A stretch of DNA of 64,000 nucleotides from Pseudonocardia endophytica (GCF_004339565.1 NZ_SMFZ01000001.1:806001-870000), one strand, 5' to 3'; positions 26,464 through 35,040 are shown, counted from the stretch's first letter. Numbers and translations: made by a program. The notes: a model not told the origin generated them from the sequence alone.

Positions 26464-27560
26464 TGGCGGGCCTCCCGGCGGTAACGGGCGAGCAGGTAGA
26501 GCAGGTACGGGGCGCCGAGCACGGACGTGACGATGCCGACCGGCATCTCGGCACCGGGCAGCGCGGTGCGCGCGATCAGGTCGGCGACGACGGTCAGCGC
26601 GGCGCCGATCATGGCCGACGTCGCGATCGGCGGAGTGGGCGTGCGGCACAGCCGCTGCGCGATCTGCGGGCAGACCAGCGCGACGAACGCGATCGGCCCG
26701 GCCGCGGCCGTCGCCACCGACGCCAGACCGACGGCCACGAGCAGCAGCGCGGTGCGCCCGCCGTCGACCCGGATGCCGAGCCCGCGGGCGGTGTCGTCGC
26801 CGTACTGCAGCCCGCCGAGCAGGTGCGCCAGTGCCAGCGCCGCGGGCAGGAGCACGACGAGCGCGATCGCCACCGGGACGACCTCGTCCCAGCCCCGCGC
26901 GTTGAGGCTGCCGTTCAGCCACACCTGCGCCTGCGCCGCCTGGTAGATCTGCGCGACGGTCAGCAGCCAGTTGACGGCGGCGATCAGCACGGCGTTGACG
27001 CCGATGCCGATCAGCACGAGGCGGTAGCCCTGGATGCCCTGCCGCCAGGCCAGCACGTAGATCAGGGTCGCGGTGACGAGCCCGCCGGCGAGTGCGGACA
27101 GCGGCACCCCGACCGCGGCGAACGTCCCGCCGACGGCGCTCACGCCGCCGCCGAGCACGATCACGAACACGGCGGCCGCACTGGCACCCCACTGGATGCC
27201 GATGATGTCCGGGCTGGCCAGCGGGTTGCGGGCGATCGCCTGCAGGATCGCACCGGACACGGCGAGCGCGGCGCCGACCAGCGCCCCGGTCAGCGACCGC
27301 GGCAGCCGCAGCTCCAGCACGACGAACTGCTGGGCGCGGCTCCCGGCACCGACCAGTGTGGACAGCACGTCCTGGATCGGGATCGGGAAGTCGCCGCGGC
27401 CCAGGTTCAGCGCGGCGGCCAGCACGAGCACGACGGCCGCGCCCACGAGCACGGCGAGCGTGCGGGGCCGCCGGACGCCGGACATGCCGCGGAACCGCCA
27501 CGGCGCGCGGCCGGCGACGCGCGGGGTGGCGACGGAGGTCCGCTCCTCCTGGAGGGTCAT
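26460..27560 (-). CDS. Siderophore ABC transporter permease (FepG/FecD type)
   Basis: This 366-aa protein has about nine hydrophobic helices in the FecCD pattern: LRLPRSLTGALVGAALAVSGAILQAIARNPLASPDIIGI near the start and the cytoplasmic coupling loop GLGIRVDGGRTALLL. It ends with ALPGAEMPVGIVTSVLGAPYLLYLL. It forms half of the transmembrane channel for ferric siderophores. Both ends overlap neighbouring genes by 4 bp (ATGA and GTGA), so the three genes are translationally coupled. Confidence 0.93.
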   Translation of the reverse strand: MTLQEERTSVATPRVAGRAPWRFRGMSGVRRPRTLAVLVGAAVVLVLAAALNLGRGDFPIPIQDVLSTLVGAGSRAQQFVVLELRLPRSLTGALVGAALAVSGAILQAIARNPLASPDIIGIQWGASAAAVFVIVLGGGVSAVGGTFAAVGVPLSALAGGLVTATLIYVLAWRQGIQGYRLVLIGIGVNAVLIAAVNWLLTVAQIYQAAQAQVWLNGSLNARGWDEVVPVAIALVVLLPAALALAHLLGGLQYGDDTARGLGIRVDGGRTALLLVAVGLASVATAAAGPIAFVALVCPQIAQRLCRTPTPPIATSAMIGAALTVVADLIARTALPGAEMPVGIVTSVLGAPYLLYLLARYRREARQ

Positions 27561-28621
27561 ATCTCGCTCAGCTTCCGACGCCGGACCAGTGCGATGAAGA
27601 ACGGCGCCCCGAGCAACGCGACGACGACGCCCACCTGGAGCTCGCCGGGCCGGGCCAGCACGCGCCCGAGCACGTCGGCGGCCAGCAGCAGCACGGCGCC
27701 CGCCAGCGCGGACGCCGGCAGCAGCCAGCGATGATCCGGGCCGGTGAACGCGCGCACCACGTGCGGGACGACCAGGCCGACGAACAGGATCGGCCCGCAG
27801 GCCGCCGTCGCGGCACCGGCCAGCAGCGTGATCGCCAGGATGCCGAGGAAGCGCGTGCGGGCGACCGAGTGCCCGAGCGAGCGGGCGACGTCCTCACCGA
27901 GCGACAGCGCGTTCAGCGCGGGCGCCAGCGCGAGCGCCAGCACCGCCCCGATCACGATGAACCAGACGACCTGCCCGGCCACCGACGCGTCCCGGCCGGC
28001 GAGCGCGCCGACGTTCCAGAACCGGTAGGCGTCGAGCGTGTCGGAGTCGGACAGCACGACCGACGACGTCAGCGCCCCCAGCAGGAAGGACACCGCGGCC
28101 CCGGCGAGGGCCAGTGTCACCGGCGTCGCGCCCGCACGGCCGCGTGAGCCGATCGAGAACACGATCACGCTGGCCACCAGCGCCCCGGCGAACGCGAACC
28201 ACACGTAGCCGAACAGGCTGGTGATCCCGAAGACGAAGATGCCGAGCACGACGAAGAACGCTGCTCCCGCGTTGACGCCGAGCAGTCCCGGGTCGCCGAG
28301 CGGGTTGCGGGTGAAGCCCTGCACCAGTGCCCCGGCCAGGCCGAGCGCCATGCCGACGAGCGCACCGAGGATCGTGCGCGGGATCCGCAGGGACTGGACG
28401 ACGATGTCGTTCTCGGTGCCGGTCGGGCTCGTCAGGGCACCCCACACCTCGCCGATCGGGATCACCTTGGTCCCGATCGCGATGCTGGCCAGCACGGCCA
28501 GCACGAGCGCGCCGAACAGCGCGAGCAGCCCGAGCAGCCGCCGACGACGCAGCGGGTGCCGATGGCGGGCGCCGCCCGGTTGCTCCGGCGTCCGGGACGC
28601 CGGGCCGACGGTCGCGGTCAC
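27557..28621 (-). CDS. Siderophore ABC transporter permease (FepD/FecC type)
   Basis: This 354-aa FecCD-family permease is the first gene of the operon. It has SLRIPRTILGALVGMALGLAGALVQGFTRNPLGDPGLLGV, the coupling loop SLGEDVARSLGHSVARTRFLG, and an ending with GELQVGVVVALLGAPFFIALVRRRKLSEI. No substrate-binding protein is in the operon, so one must be supplied from elsewhere. A candidate iron-regulator box lies 39-57 bp upstream of its start. Confidence 0.93.
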   Translation of the reverse strand: MTATVGPASRTPEQPGGARHRHPLRRRRLLGLLALFGALVLAVLASIAIGTKVIPIGEVWGALTSPTGTENDIVVQSLRIPRTILGALVGMALGLAGALVQGFTRNPLGDPGLLGVNAGAAFFVVLGIFVFGITSLFGYVWFAFAGALVASVIVFSIGSRGRAGATPVTLALAGAAVSFLLGALTSSVVLSDSDTLDAYRFWNVGALAGRDASVAGQVVWFIVIGAVLALALAPALNALSLGEDVARSLGHSVARTRFLGILAITLLAGAATAACGPILFVGLVVPHVVRAFTGPDHRWLLPASALAGAVLLLAADVLGRVLARPGELQVGVVVALLGAPFFIALVRRRKLSEI

Positions 28622-28659
28622 GTCAGCCTCTCCCCCTGTCGTGGTTGGTGGTGCTCACC

Positions 28660-28678
28660 ATAAGTGAGGCAACCCTGT
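28660..28678 (-). promoter_or_regulatory. Candidate IdeR/DtxR (iron) box
   Basis: The 19-bp sequence ATAAGTGAGGCAACCCTGT matches the iron-box consensus at about 12 of 19 positions, including the AGGC core. It lies in the short space upstream of the siderophore permease operon, where an iron-dependent repressor would be expected to bind. The match is moderate. Confidence 0.45.
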
Positions 28679-28732
28679 CGTGGCACCGGGCCCGTCGGAG
28701 ATCCTCGGCGCACCACCTGGTGGGATCGGGCG

Positions 28733-29434
28733 ATGGAGGACGACGAGATCGCGCGTCGGTACGCCTGGCCGGAGACGGACCGCCCGTGGGTGCGGGCGGT
28801 CATGGTGAGCTCGCTGGACGGCGCCGTCGAGGCGGGCGGACGCTCCGCGGGCGTCGCGACCGCGGCCGACCGGCGGGTCTTCGTCCGCCTGCGGCGCTCG
28901 GCCGATGTCGTGCTCGTCGGGGCGGGCACGGTGCGCGCCGAGGACTACCGGGGCGTCCGGGCCGGCGCCGACGCCGTCGCGCCACCGATCGCCGTGGTGA
29001 GCGGATCGGCCGCGCTGGACCCGTCGTCGCGCCTGTTCTCCGACACCCGGACGCCGCCGATCGTGCTGACCACGGCCGCGGCGCCACGCTCCCGGCGCGA
29101 CGCGATCGCGGCGGCCGGGGGCGACGTCGTCGTCCTGGACGACCTGGGAGCCGCATCGCTGCTGGGTGAGCTCGGGCGACGGGGCCTGCGACGGGTGGCC
29201 TGCGAGGGCGGGCCGCGACTGCTCGGGTCCCTGCTCGACGACGACGCCGTGGACGAGCTGTGCCTGACGCTCAGCCCGGTGCTGGTCGGCGGGACCGCAG
29301 GTCGGATCGCGGTGTCGGACGCCCCGACGACGCGGGTCATGACGGTGGCGAGCCTGGTCGAGGAGGACGGCACGCTGCTGCTCCGGTACGTGCGCGAGTC
29401 CGGTGCGAGTGGCATCACACCACCGAACGGGTGA
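28733..29434 (+). CDS. Pyrimidine reductase family protein (RibD C-terminal domain)
   Basis: This 233-aa protein has the dihydrofolate-reductase-like fold of RibD-C proteins: RPWVRAVMVSSLDGAVEAGGRS, DVVLVGAGTVRAEDY, VACEGGPRLLGSLL and ELCLTLSPVLVGG. The family uses NADPH to reduce the ribosyl side chain of a pyrimidine in riboflavin synthesis. Stand-alone actinobacterial homologues of this length are common and their exact substrate is not always established. The ATG lies at the conserved start. It is divergent from the siderophore operon. Confidence 0.85.
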   Translation: MEDDEIARRYAWPETDRPWVRAVMVSSLDGAVEAGGRSAGVATAADRRVFVRLRRSADVVLVGAGTVRAEDYRGVRAGADAVAPPIAVVSGSAALDPSSRLFSDTRTPPIVLTTAAAPRSRRDAIAAAGGDVVVLDDLGAASLLGELGRRGLRRVACEGGPRLLGSLLDDDAVDELCLTLSPVLVGGTAGRIAVSDAPTTRVMTVASLVEEDGTLLLRYVRESGASGITPPNG

Positions 29435-29513
29435 TCATGCGTGAGGAATCGGCGGCTCGTGGCATCTCACGTGTGTAGGTCCGCGAAACACGACGGAGAA
29501 GGAGCGGAACGTC

Positions 29514-30005
29514 ATGACCGCCAGCACTCCCAGCACCACCCCGGCCACCCCGGCGCACGGCGGCGGCTCGCCGGCCCGCCTCGGCGACGAGACCACGCAG
29601 GGCCGCACGACGATCGCCGCATCGGTCGTCCAGAAGATCTCCGGCATCGCCGCCCGCGAGGTCTCCGGCGTCTACTCGATGGGCAGCGGCGCGTCCCGCG
29701 CGTTCGGCGCGATCCGTGAGCGGATCCCCGGCGGCAGCTCCAGCGGTGCCGGCAGCGTCGCCGGCGTCGCGGTCGAGGTCGGCGAGAAGCAGGCCGCGAT
29801 CGACCTGGACGTCGTCGTCGAGTACGGCGCTTCCATCGTGGAGCTCGCGCGTGCCGTGCGCCGCAACGTGATCGGTGCCGTCGAGCGGATGACCGGGCTC
29901 GAGGTCATCGAGGTCAACATCTCGGTCAACGACATCCACTTCGCCGAGGACGACGACCCGGCCGAGGAGACCCCCGCGCCGGCCGCCGCCGCCCGGGTCG
30001 AGTGA
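29514..30005 (+). CDS. Asp23/Gls24 family envelope stress protein
   Basis: This 163-aa protein has the Asp23/Gls24 domain at about residues 30-145: GRTTIAASVVQKISGIAAREVSGVYSM, then AAIDLDVVVEYGASIVELARAVRRNVIGAVERMTGLEVIEVNISVNDIHF. The N-terminal 25 residues are low-complexity Ser/Thr/Pro. In Firmicutes the domain coats the membrane through the AmaP anchor and supports cell-wall homeostasis. The gene follows a GGAG site and heads a seven-gene operon that also encodes AmaP-like proteins. Confidence 0.93.
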   Translation: MTASTPSTTPATPAHGGGSPARLGDETTQGRTTIAASVVQKISGIAAREVSGVYSMGSGASRAFGAIRERIPGGSSSGAGSVAGVAVEVGEKQAAIDLDVVVEYGASIVELARAVRRNVIGAVERMTGLEVIEVNISVNDIHFAEDDDPAEETPAPAAAARVE

Positions 30006-30403
30006 CCGGCACGATCTCCACCGACCCGGCCGTGCTCGCCGAGCTGGTCGCGGACGCCGTCACCGCACATCCGTCCGTGGCCCGGCTGGACGGCGGCACG
30101 TTCGGCACGGTGGCCACGTTCCTGCCGACCCGCAAGCTGGTCGGTGTGCACGTCGGCCGGCCGGGCGAGCCGGTCGAGATCGCCGTGGTGCTCCGGCTGG
30201 ACCGCCCGATCCCGGACACCGTCGCGTCACTGCGCACGTCGGTACGGGCGCTGTGCGACGGCTCACCGGTGGATGTCACCGTGTCCGACATCGAGCTGCC
30301 GGGAGACCCCGATCCGGACGACGCCGACACCCCGCCCGGGAAGGCGGGGGTACGGCGCCCGGTCGGTGTCACCCCGGGAACGTCGGTCGAGATCGGGCCC
30401 TGA
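30002..30403 (+). CDS. Small Asp23-operon protein (Asp23-like fold)
   Basis: This 133-aa protein starts with GTG overlapping the preceding stop as GTGA. It carries a shortened Asp23-like pattern: ELVADAVTAHPSVARLDGG, VEIAVVLRLDRPIPDTVASLRTSVRALCDGSPVDVTVSDIEL. The tail is acidic and Pro-rich. It is probably a degenerate Gls24-family subunit that works with the other proteins of the operon, but no function is demonstrated. Confidence 0.75.
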   Translation: MTGTISTDPAVLAELVADAVTAHPSVARLDGGTFGTVATFLPTRKLVGVHVGRPGEPVEIAVVLRLDRPIPDTVASLRTSVRALCDGSPVDVTVSDIELPGDPDPDDADTPPGKAGVRRPVGVTPGTSVEIGP

Positions 30404-30441
30404 GGGGGCCGGCCACGGGACACGGGAACGGGTGAACGCGG

Positions 30442-30735
30442 ATGGACGAGCAGGTCACCGGCGCACTGACCGACGAGCAGCGCGCGGCGTACCGCTCGTT
30501 CGTCCGTACCCACCACCCCGACCGCGGCGGCGACCCCGCCGTGTTCGTGGCCGGGCTGCAGCACTACCGCGAGCTGGCCCGCACCGGCCGGAAGGCCGAC
30601 GGGCCCGCCGCACCCGACCGCTACGACGCACCGATCCACATCGTCCGCGACCTGCCCCTCCCGACCCGGGTGGCGGTCGCGCTGATCCGCACCATCCGCC
30701 GCAAGCGCCGCACGCGCGTGGACCGGCCCACCTGA
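30442..30735 (+). CDS. Mini J-domain protein in the Gls24 operon
   Basis: This 97-aa protein has an N-terminal segment LTDEQRAAYRSFVRTHHPDRGGDPAVFVAGLQHYREL that matches helices II-III of a J-domain, including the HPD motif that stimulates DnaK ATPase (residues 26-28). The C-terminal part is a positively charged helix (ALIRTIRRKRRTR). There is no Gly/Phe or zinc region. It is probably a minimal co-chaperone, or a J-like protein recruited to the envelope-stress complex. It sits 38 bp after the previous gene. Confidence 0.75.
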   Translation: MDEQVTGALTDEQRAAYRSFVRTHHPDRGGDPAVFVAGLQHYRELARTGRKADGPAAPDRYDAPIHIVRDLPLPTRVAVALIRTIRRKRRTRVDRPT

Positions 30736-30764
30736 ACTTCCTCCGAGGCATCGAGGAGAACATC

Positions 30765-30944
30765 GTGAACTCCACCCAGATCGGCCTGCTGGCAGGTCTC
30801 CTGCTCGGCGTCGCAGGCGCCGTGGGCGGCTTCGTCGCCTTCATCATCACGCTCGTGCTCGGCGCGGCCGGGCTGATCGTCGGCCGGGTGCTCGACGGCG
30901 AGCTCGACGTCAGCGGCGTGCTCGGCCGGGGCAAGGACCGGTGA
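30765..30944 (+). CDS. Small membrane protein, DUF2273-like
   Basis: This 59-aa protein starts at GTG 30765 after a GAGGAG site. Nearly the whole length is hydrophobic with Gly pairs (GLLAGLLLGVAGAVGG), forming two membrane helices, and it ends in a short charged tail (GRGKDR). Size, hydrophobicity and position match the DUF2273 proteins encoded in Gls24-AmaP operons. It overlaps the next gene as GTGA. Confidence 0.75.
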   Translation: MNSTQIGLLAGLLLGVAGAVGGFVAFIITLVLGAAGLIVGRVLDGELDVSGVLGRGKDR

Positions 30945-31336
30945 CCGTCACCGCGGTCGACGAGCCCGCTCCGAGCTCGCTCGCCGAACCCGAGTCCCGC
31001 GGCACGCTCGAGATCGACCCCGGGGTGCTCCGCAAGATCGTCGAGCACGCGGCCGACCAGGCGCCGGGCACCCGGCACCGGACACGGACCGTCGCGGGCC
31101 TCGGCGTCGGCGAGTCCCGCCCGACGGCGCGGATCAGCGCGTTCCCGGACGGCATCGACGTCCAGCTGCGCGTCACGCTCGCCTACCCCGCCCCGATCCG
31201 GGAGACGGTGGCCGACGTCCGTGAACGGATCGCCCGCGACCTGGACCGGATCGCCGGCCAGACGGTCCGCTCGCTGACCGTCGACGTCGGCGCGCTGCAG
31301 AGCGACCGCGAGCCGGACGAGCCCCGGGTCCGCTGA
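30941..31336 (+). CDS. Asp23/Gls24 family protein, second copy
   Basis: This 131-aa protein has a single Asp23/Gls24 domain from about residue 20: GTLEIDPGVLRKIVEHAADQAPG followed by IDVQLRVTLAYPAPIRETVADVRERIARDLDRIAGQTVRSLTVDV. It overlaps the DUF2273-like gene as GTGA. With the first copy it may form mixed assemblies at the membrane. It differs from the first copy in its long charged loop (RHRTRTVAGLGVGESRPTAR). Confidence 0.85.
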   Translation: MTVTAVDEPAPSSLAEPESRGTLEIDPGVLRKIVEHAADQAPGTRHRTRTVAGLGVGESRPTARISAFPDGIDVQLRVTLAYPAPIRETVADVRERIARDLDRIAGQTVRSLTVDVGALQSDREPDEPRVR

Positions 31337-31376
31337 GACCTGTCCCCCTTCCCTCGAGAACCCCGGAGGTACCCCG

Positions 31377-31925
31377 ATGAGGGTCCTGCTCCGCGTGCTC
31401 GCCCCCCTGCTCAGCCTCGCCGTGGCGGCGCTCGGCGTACTCGTCGTGGTCGAGGTCGTGGCGGCCTGGGTGACACCCGGCTCGACCGGCCTGCTCGTGC
31501 CGTGGTCGTCATGGCGCGCCGTGCTCGAGCAGACACAGTGGACGGCCACCGCCGTGCTCTGGGTCGCGATCGGCGTCGGCGTCGTCGGGCTGATCCTGGT
31601 GCTGGTCGGGCTGCTGGCGCGGCGGCACGACGTCGCGCTCCGCTCGCCGTCGGACGGCATCACCGTCACGACCGCGCCGCGGGTGCTCGCCCGCCTCGTC
31701 GGCCGCCGGGTCCGCGGGTCCGACCAGGTGTCGGGCGCCACCGTGACCGCCTCCGCGAAGAAGATCACCGTGCGGGCGCAGGGCCGGGCGTCCGGCACGT
31801 CCGAGGGCTCCGACGTGCGCTCCGGCGTGCGCGAGCGCGTCGACGAGCTGCTCGGTGAGCTGCCGCTGGCCCGCACGCCCCGGGTCTCCGTCTCCGTCGC
31901 CCCCGGCCCGAAGGGACCCCAGTGA
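31377..31925 (+). CDS. Membrane protein of the Gls24 operon, DUF6286-like
   Basis: This 182-aa protein has two membrane helices (residues about 10-35 and 60-82) followed by a soluble C-terminal domain of about 95 residues. The domain contains SDGITVTTAPRVLARLVGRRVRGSDQVSGATVTASAKKITVRAQGR, a beta-alpha pattern like AmaP/DUF6286 proteins. It likely anchors the Gls24-family proteins to the membrane. The ATG is preceded by GGAGG. Confidence 0.75.
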   Translation: MRVLLRVLAPLLSLAVAALGVLVVVEVVAAWVTPGSTGLLVPWSSWRAVLEQTQWTATAVLWVAIGVGVVGLILVLVGLLARRHDVALRSPSDGITVTTAPRVLARLVGRRVRGSDQVSGATVTASAKKITVRAQGRASGTSEGSDVRSGVRERVDELLGELPLARTPRVSVSVAPGPKGPQ

Positions 31926-32581
31926 GCACCGCGACCACGACCACCACCACCGATCCCGCACCGGCGCCCGCGCCGCGCGGGGCGGCCCGCAGCGCCCGTC
32001 GCGCCGTCGCCCGCTCTGCGGGGGGCAGCCGCTGGGGCATCACCCTGCTCGGGCTCGTCCTGCTCGCGGCCGGTGTGCTGACCGTCCTGCTCGGACTCGG
32101 GGTGTTCGGCACGAACCGCCCGCAGCGCCCGCTGCTCGACCCGATGGTCACCGAGTTCCTCGGCGCGAACCAGACCGCCGCGCGCGTGGTCGCGATCGTG
32201 GCGGGCGTGCTGCTGCTCGTGCTCGGGCTCGTGTGGGCGGTCCGGTCGCTGCGCCCGGAGCGCAGGCCCGACCTCGTGCTCGACGGCGGCCCCGGCACCG
32301 ACATCCGGGTCTCGGCATCGGCCGCGGCGGACGCGGTCGCCGGGGGCGCCTCCGAGCTGCCCGGCGTCACCCGCGCCCGTGCCCGGATGGTCGGCAGCGC
32401 GACCGCGCCCGCCGTCCGCGCGACCGTCTGGATCGACGACGACGCGGACGTCGCGGACATCTGCAGGCGCCTGGACGGCGAGGTGCTCGTCCAGGTCCGG
32501 GACGCGCTCGGGCTGGCCGCGCTCCCGGTGGCCGTCCGGCTCGAGCTGGACGCGTCCGGGAAGCAGTCCCGGGTGGCCTGA
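31922..32581 (+). CDS. amaP: AmaP-like alkaline-shock membrane anchor protein
   Basis: This 219-aa protein has a Thr/Ala/Pro-rich N-terminus, two membrane helices (near residues 40-62 and 82-105) and a C-terminal soluble domain with LPGVTRARARMVGSATAPAVRATVWIDDDADVADICRRL. It is the last gene of the operon and overlaps the previous gene as GTGA. AmaP proteins tether Asp23 to the cytoplasmic face of the membrane. The assignment rests on layout and context. Confidence 0.75.
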   Translation: MSTATTTTTTDPAPAPAPRGAARSARRAVARSAGGSRWGITLLGLVLLAAGVLTVLLGLGVFGTNRPQRPLLDPMVTEFLGANQTAARVVAIVAGVLLLVLGLVWAVRSLRPERRPDLVLDGGPGTDIRVSASAAADAVAGGASELPGVTRARARMVGSATAPAVRATVWIDDDADVADICRRLDGEVLVQVRDALGLAALPVAVRLELDASGKQSRVA

Positions 32582-32634
32582 CCTGCGACCCGCGTCACAG
32601 TGTCCGCGGCAGGTCCACGCGTACCGTCGCGCCC

Positions 32635-33384
32635 ATGTCGCTCCTGGAGGGTAGGACCGCGCTGGTCACCGGCGCGGGCAGCGGGATCGGCGCGGCGGTG
32701 GCCCGCCGCCTCGCCGCGGACGGCGCGAAGGTGCACGCCGTGGACATCGCGCGCGACCGGGTCGCCGCGCTCGCCGACGAGCACCCCGGGGTGGTCCCGG
32801 TCGAGTGCGACCTGTCCGACCTGGACGCCGTCGACCGGCTGCCCGCCGACGTCGACGTCCTGGTGAACAACGCGGGGCGCCAGCACGTGAGCCCGCTGCA
32901 GGACTTCGACCCGGACACGTTCTCGCAGATCCTGCGGATCATGCTGGAGGCGCCGTTCCGGCTGATCCGTCGCACGCTGCCGCACATGTACGGTCGCGAC
33001 TGGGGTCGGGTGATCAACATCTCCAGCGCGCACGGGCTGCGGGCCAGCCCGTTCAAGTCCGCCTACGTCAGCGCCAAGCACGGGCTGGAGGGGCTGTCCA
33101 AGGTGACCGCCCTGGAGGGCGCGCCGCACGGTGTCACCAGCAACTGCATCAACCCGGCCTACGTGCGCACCCCGCTGGTCGAGGCGCAGATCGCCGACCA
33201 GGCGCGCACGCACGGGATCGGCGAGGACGAGGTGATCGAGAAGATCATGCTCACGCCGGTCGCGGTGAAACGGCTGATCGAGCCGGACGAGGTGGCCGAG
33301 CTGGCCGCGGTGCTGTGGGGACCGGCGTCGGCGTCGATCACCGGGAGCTCGCTGAGCCAGGACGGCGGCTGGACGGCCCGCTAA
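32635..33384 (+). CDS. 3-hydroxybutyrate dehydrogenase, SDR family
   Basis: This 249-aa classical short-chain dehydrogenase has the cofactor motif TGAGSGIGAA, NNAGRQH, the Ser of INISSAHGL and the YxxxK catalytic pair in SAYVSAKHG. The segments NCINPAYVRTPLVEAQI and SQDGGWTAR match bacterial D-3-hydroxybutyrate dehydrogenases, which interconvert 3-hydroxybutyrate and acetoacetate with NAD. The ATG at 32635 gives the standard length. It is 53 bp downstream of amaP but unrelated in function. Confidence 0.88.
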   Translation: MSLLEGRTALVTGAGSGIGAAVARRLAADGAKVHAVDIARDRVAALADEHPGVVPVECDLSDLDAVDRLPADVDVLVNNAGRQHVSPLQDFDPDTFSQILRIMLEAPFRLIRRTLPHMYGRDWGRVINISSAHGLRASPFKSAYVSAKHGLEGLSKVTALEGAPHGVTSNCINPAYVRTPLVEAQIADQARTHGIGEDEVIEKIMLTPVAVKRLIEPDEVAELAAVLWGPASASITGSSLSQDGGWTAR

Positions 33385-33450
33385 CCGGGTCCTCACCCGG
33401 CGGCGGGCAGACTGCGTGGCGGATCGCCGCACGAGGGGAAGGACGTCCGG

Positions 33451-35040
33451 GTGGCTCGTGCTCTCCTCGTGCTGGCCGCCGTGCTCGCCGTCGTGACGCT
33501 GGCCGGGTGCACGGTCGGGCCGTCCGAGCGTCCGCCGGTCGCCGTGCGCGGGGACGCGCTCACGTCGGCGCCGCCACCCGCCCCCGGTGCGCCCCCGCCC
33601 GCCTCCGACCCGAACGCCTTGCCCGCGCCCGACCCGGCCAGGGACCTGCCCGGTCTGTCCGACTGCACGGCGGACACGCTCGCGACGCTCACCGCGGACG
33701 GTCGCGGCCCCCGCGCCGGTCGCGCACTCCAGGTGGCCTGCGGCCAGCTCTCGGTGCCGGTCGATCCGGCACAACCGGCACTCGGGCCGACGCGCGTCGG
33801 CCTCACCCGGGTCACGACGCCGGGGGCACGGGCGGGGCGTCCGCCGCTGGTGGTCGTCGGCGACGTCGGGACGGACGGCGCCGCCCGGGAGGCCGCCGCG
33901 CTGGCGGGCCAGGTGTCCGACCGGGTGCTGTCCACCTACCAGGTGATCGGCATGGACCGGCGCGGCACCGGAGCGAACCTGCTGGACTGCTCGCCGCCGG
34001 ACGCCCGCGCGTCCCTCGTCGACCTGAACCCGGACCGCACCGACGAGGGCTCCCTCACAGCGCTGCTGGACAAGTCCAGGGCGATCGTCCAGGACTGCTA
34101 CCTGCTGCTGTCCGGGGCGCTGAGCAGCTACCGGGCCTCCGTCACCGCGGACGACCTGGAGACGGTGCGCCGCCAGCTCGGCGTGCAACGCCTCAACGTC
34201 GTCGGCGTCGGGGACGGTGCGGACGCGGTCGCGGCGTGGGCGACGGCGCATGCCGACTCGGTCGGTCGCGTGGTGCTGGACGGCCCGTCCGACCCGACCC
34301 GGCAGGACCCGGACAGCACGGAGGACGCGACGAGGGCGGCGGAGGCGGCGTTCGACCAGTTCGCCCTCAGCTGCCGGTCCGGACCGTCCTGCCCGCTCGG
34401 GCCGGATCCGCGGGCCACGGTGACCGCACTGGTCGGGCGCGTCGCGGCGCGCCCGCTGCCCACGCCGGACGGGGACCGGGTGACCGCGGGGGCCGTCCTG
34501 CTGGCCGTGCGGTCCGGGCTCGCCGAGCCTCGGCGGTGGCCGCAGCTCAGCGCGGCGCTGGCCGCGGCGGGCAGCGGGAACCCTGCGGGGCTGCTGGGTC
34601 TGCTGCTCCCGGAGGCCGGCCCGCAGGGCCGGTTCGACGCCGCGCTGGCCACGAGATGCAACGACGACCCGACCCGCCTCACGCCGCCGGAGGCCGCCGA
34701 CCTCGCGGCCCGCTGGAAGGGCTCCTACCCGCTGTTCGGTGCACAGGCCGCGCAGCAGCTCGTGACCTGTGCCCCATGGCCTGCGCCCGCCCCGTCCCCC
34801 GCCGCGGGCCCGCTTCCGGCGGACGCGCCACCGGTCCTGGTCCTCGGCACGACGCACGACCCGCGAGCGCCGCTGACCGGAGCCCAGCGCCTCGCCGAGC
34901 TCACCGGGGCGGGCCGCCTGGTCCGCTGGGAGGGCTCCGGCACCGGCGCCTACCCCCGGACGCCGTGCGTCAGTGGTGCGGTGGACCGCGCCCTCGTCGA
35001 CGGCGTCGCGCCGGCACAGGACGTGGTCTGCCCTCCCTGA
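33451..35040 (+). CDS. Secreted alpha/beta-hydrolase lipoprotein, probably catalytically dead (TAP-like family)
   Basis: This 529-aa protein starts with GTG and a lipoprotein signal ending in TLAGC. The fold matches secreted tripeptidyl-aminopeptidase-like hydrolases: VIGMDRRGTGANLLDC, VTADDLETVRRQLGVQ, GRVVLDGPSDP, and a C-terminal TAP-like domain ending in TPC...VVCPP. Active family members have GxSxG; here the elbow reads GVGDG (Gly254 in place of Ser). The catalytic His in the usual GHGAYPRTPC is Thr498 (GTGAYPRTPC). The Asp remains in THDPRAPL. It probably binds rather than cleaves its ligand on the cell surface. Confidence 0.85.
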   Translation: MARALLVLAAVLAVVTLAGCTVGPSERPPVAVRGDALTSAPPPAPGAPPPASDPNALPAPDPARDLPGLSDCTADTLATLTADGRGPRAGRALQVACGQLSVPVDPAQPALGPTRVGLTRVTTPGARAGRPPLVVVGDVGTDGAAREAAALAGQVSDRVLSTYQVIGMDRRGTGANLLDCSPPDARASLVDLNPDRTDEGSLTALLDKSRAIVQDCYLLLSGALSSYRASVTADDLETVRRQLGVQRLNVVGVGDGADAVAAWATAHADSVGRVVLDGPSDPTRQDPDSTEDATRAAEAAFDQFALSCRSGPSCPLGPDPRATVTALVGRVAARPLPTPDGDRVTAGAVLLAVRSGLAEPRRWPQLSAALAAAGSGNPAGLLGLLLPEAGPQGRFDAALATRCNDDPTRLTPPEAADLAARWKGSYPLFGAQAAQQLVTCAPWPAPAPSPAAGPLPADAPPVLVLGTTHDPRAPLTGAQRLAELTGAGRLVRWEGSGTGAYPRTPCVSGAVDRALVDGVAPAQDVVCPP

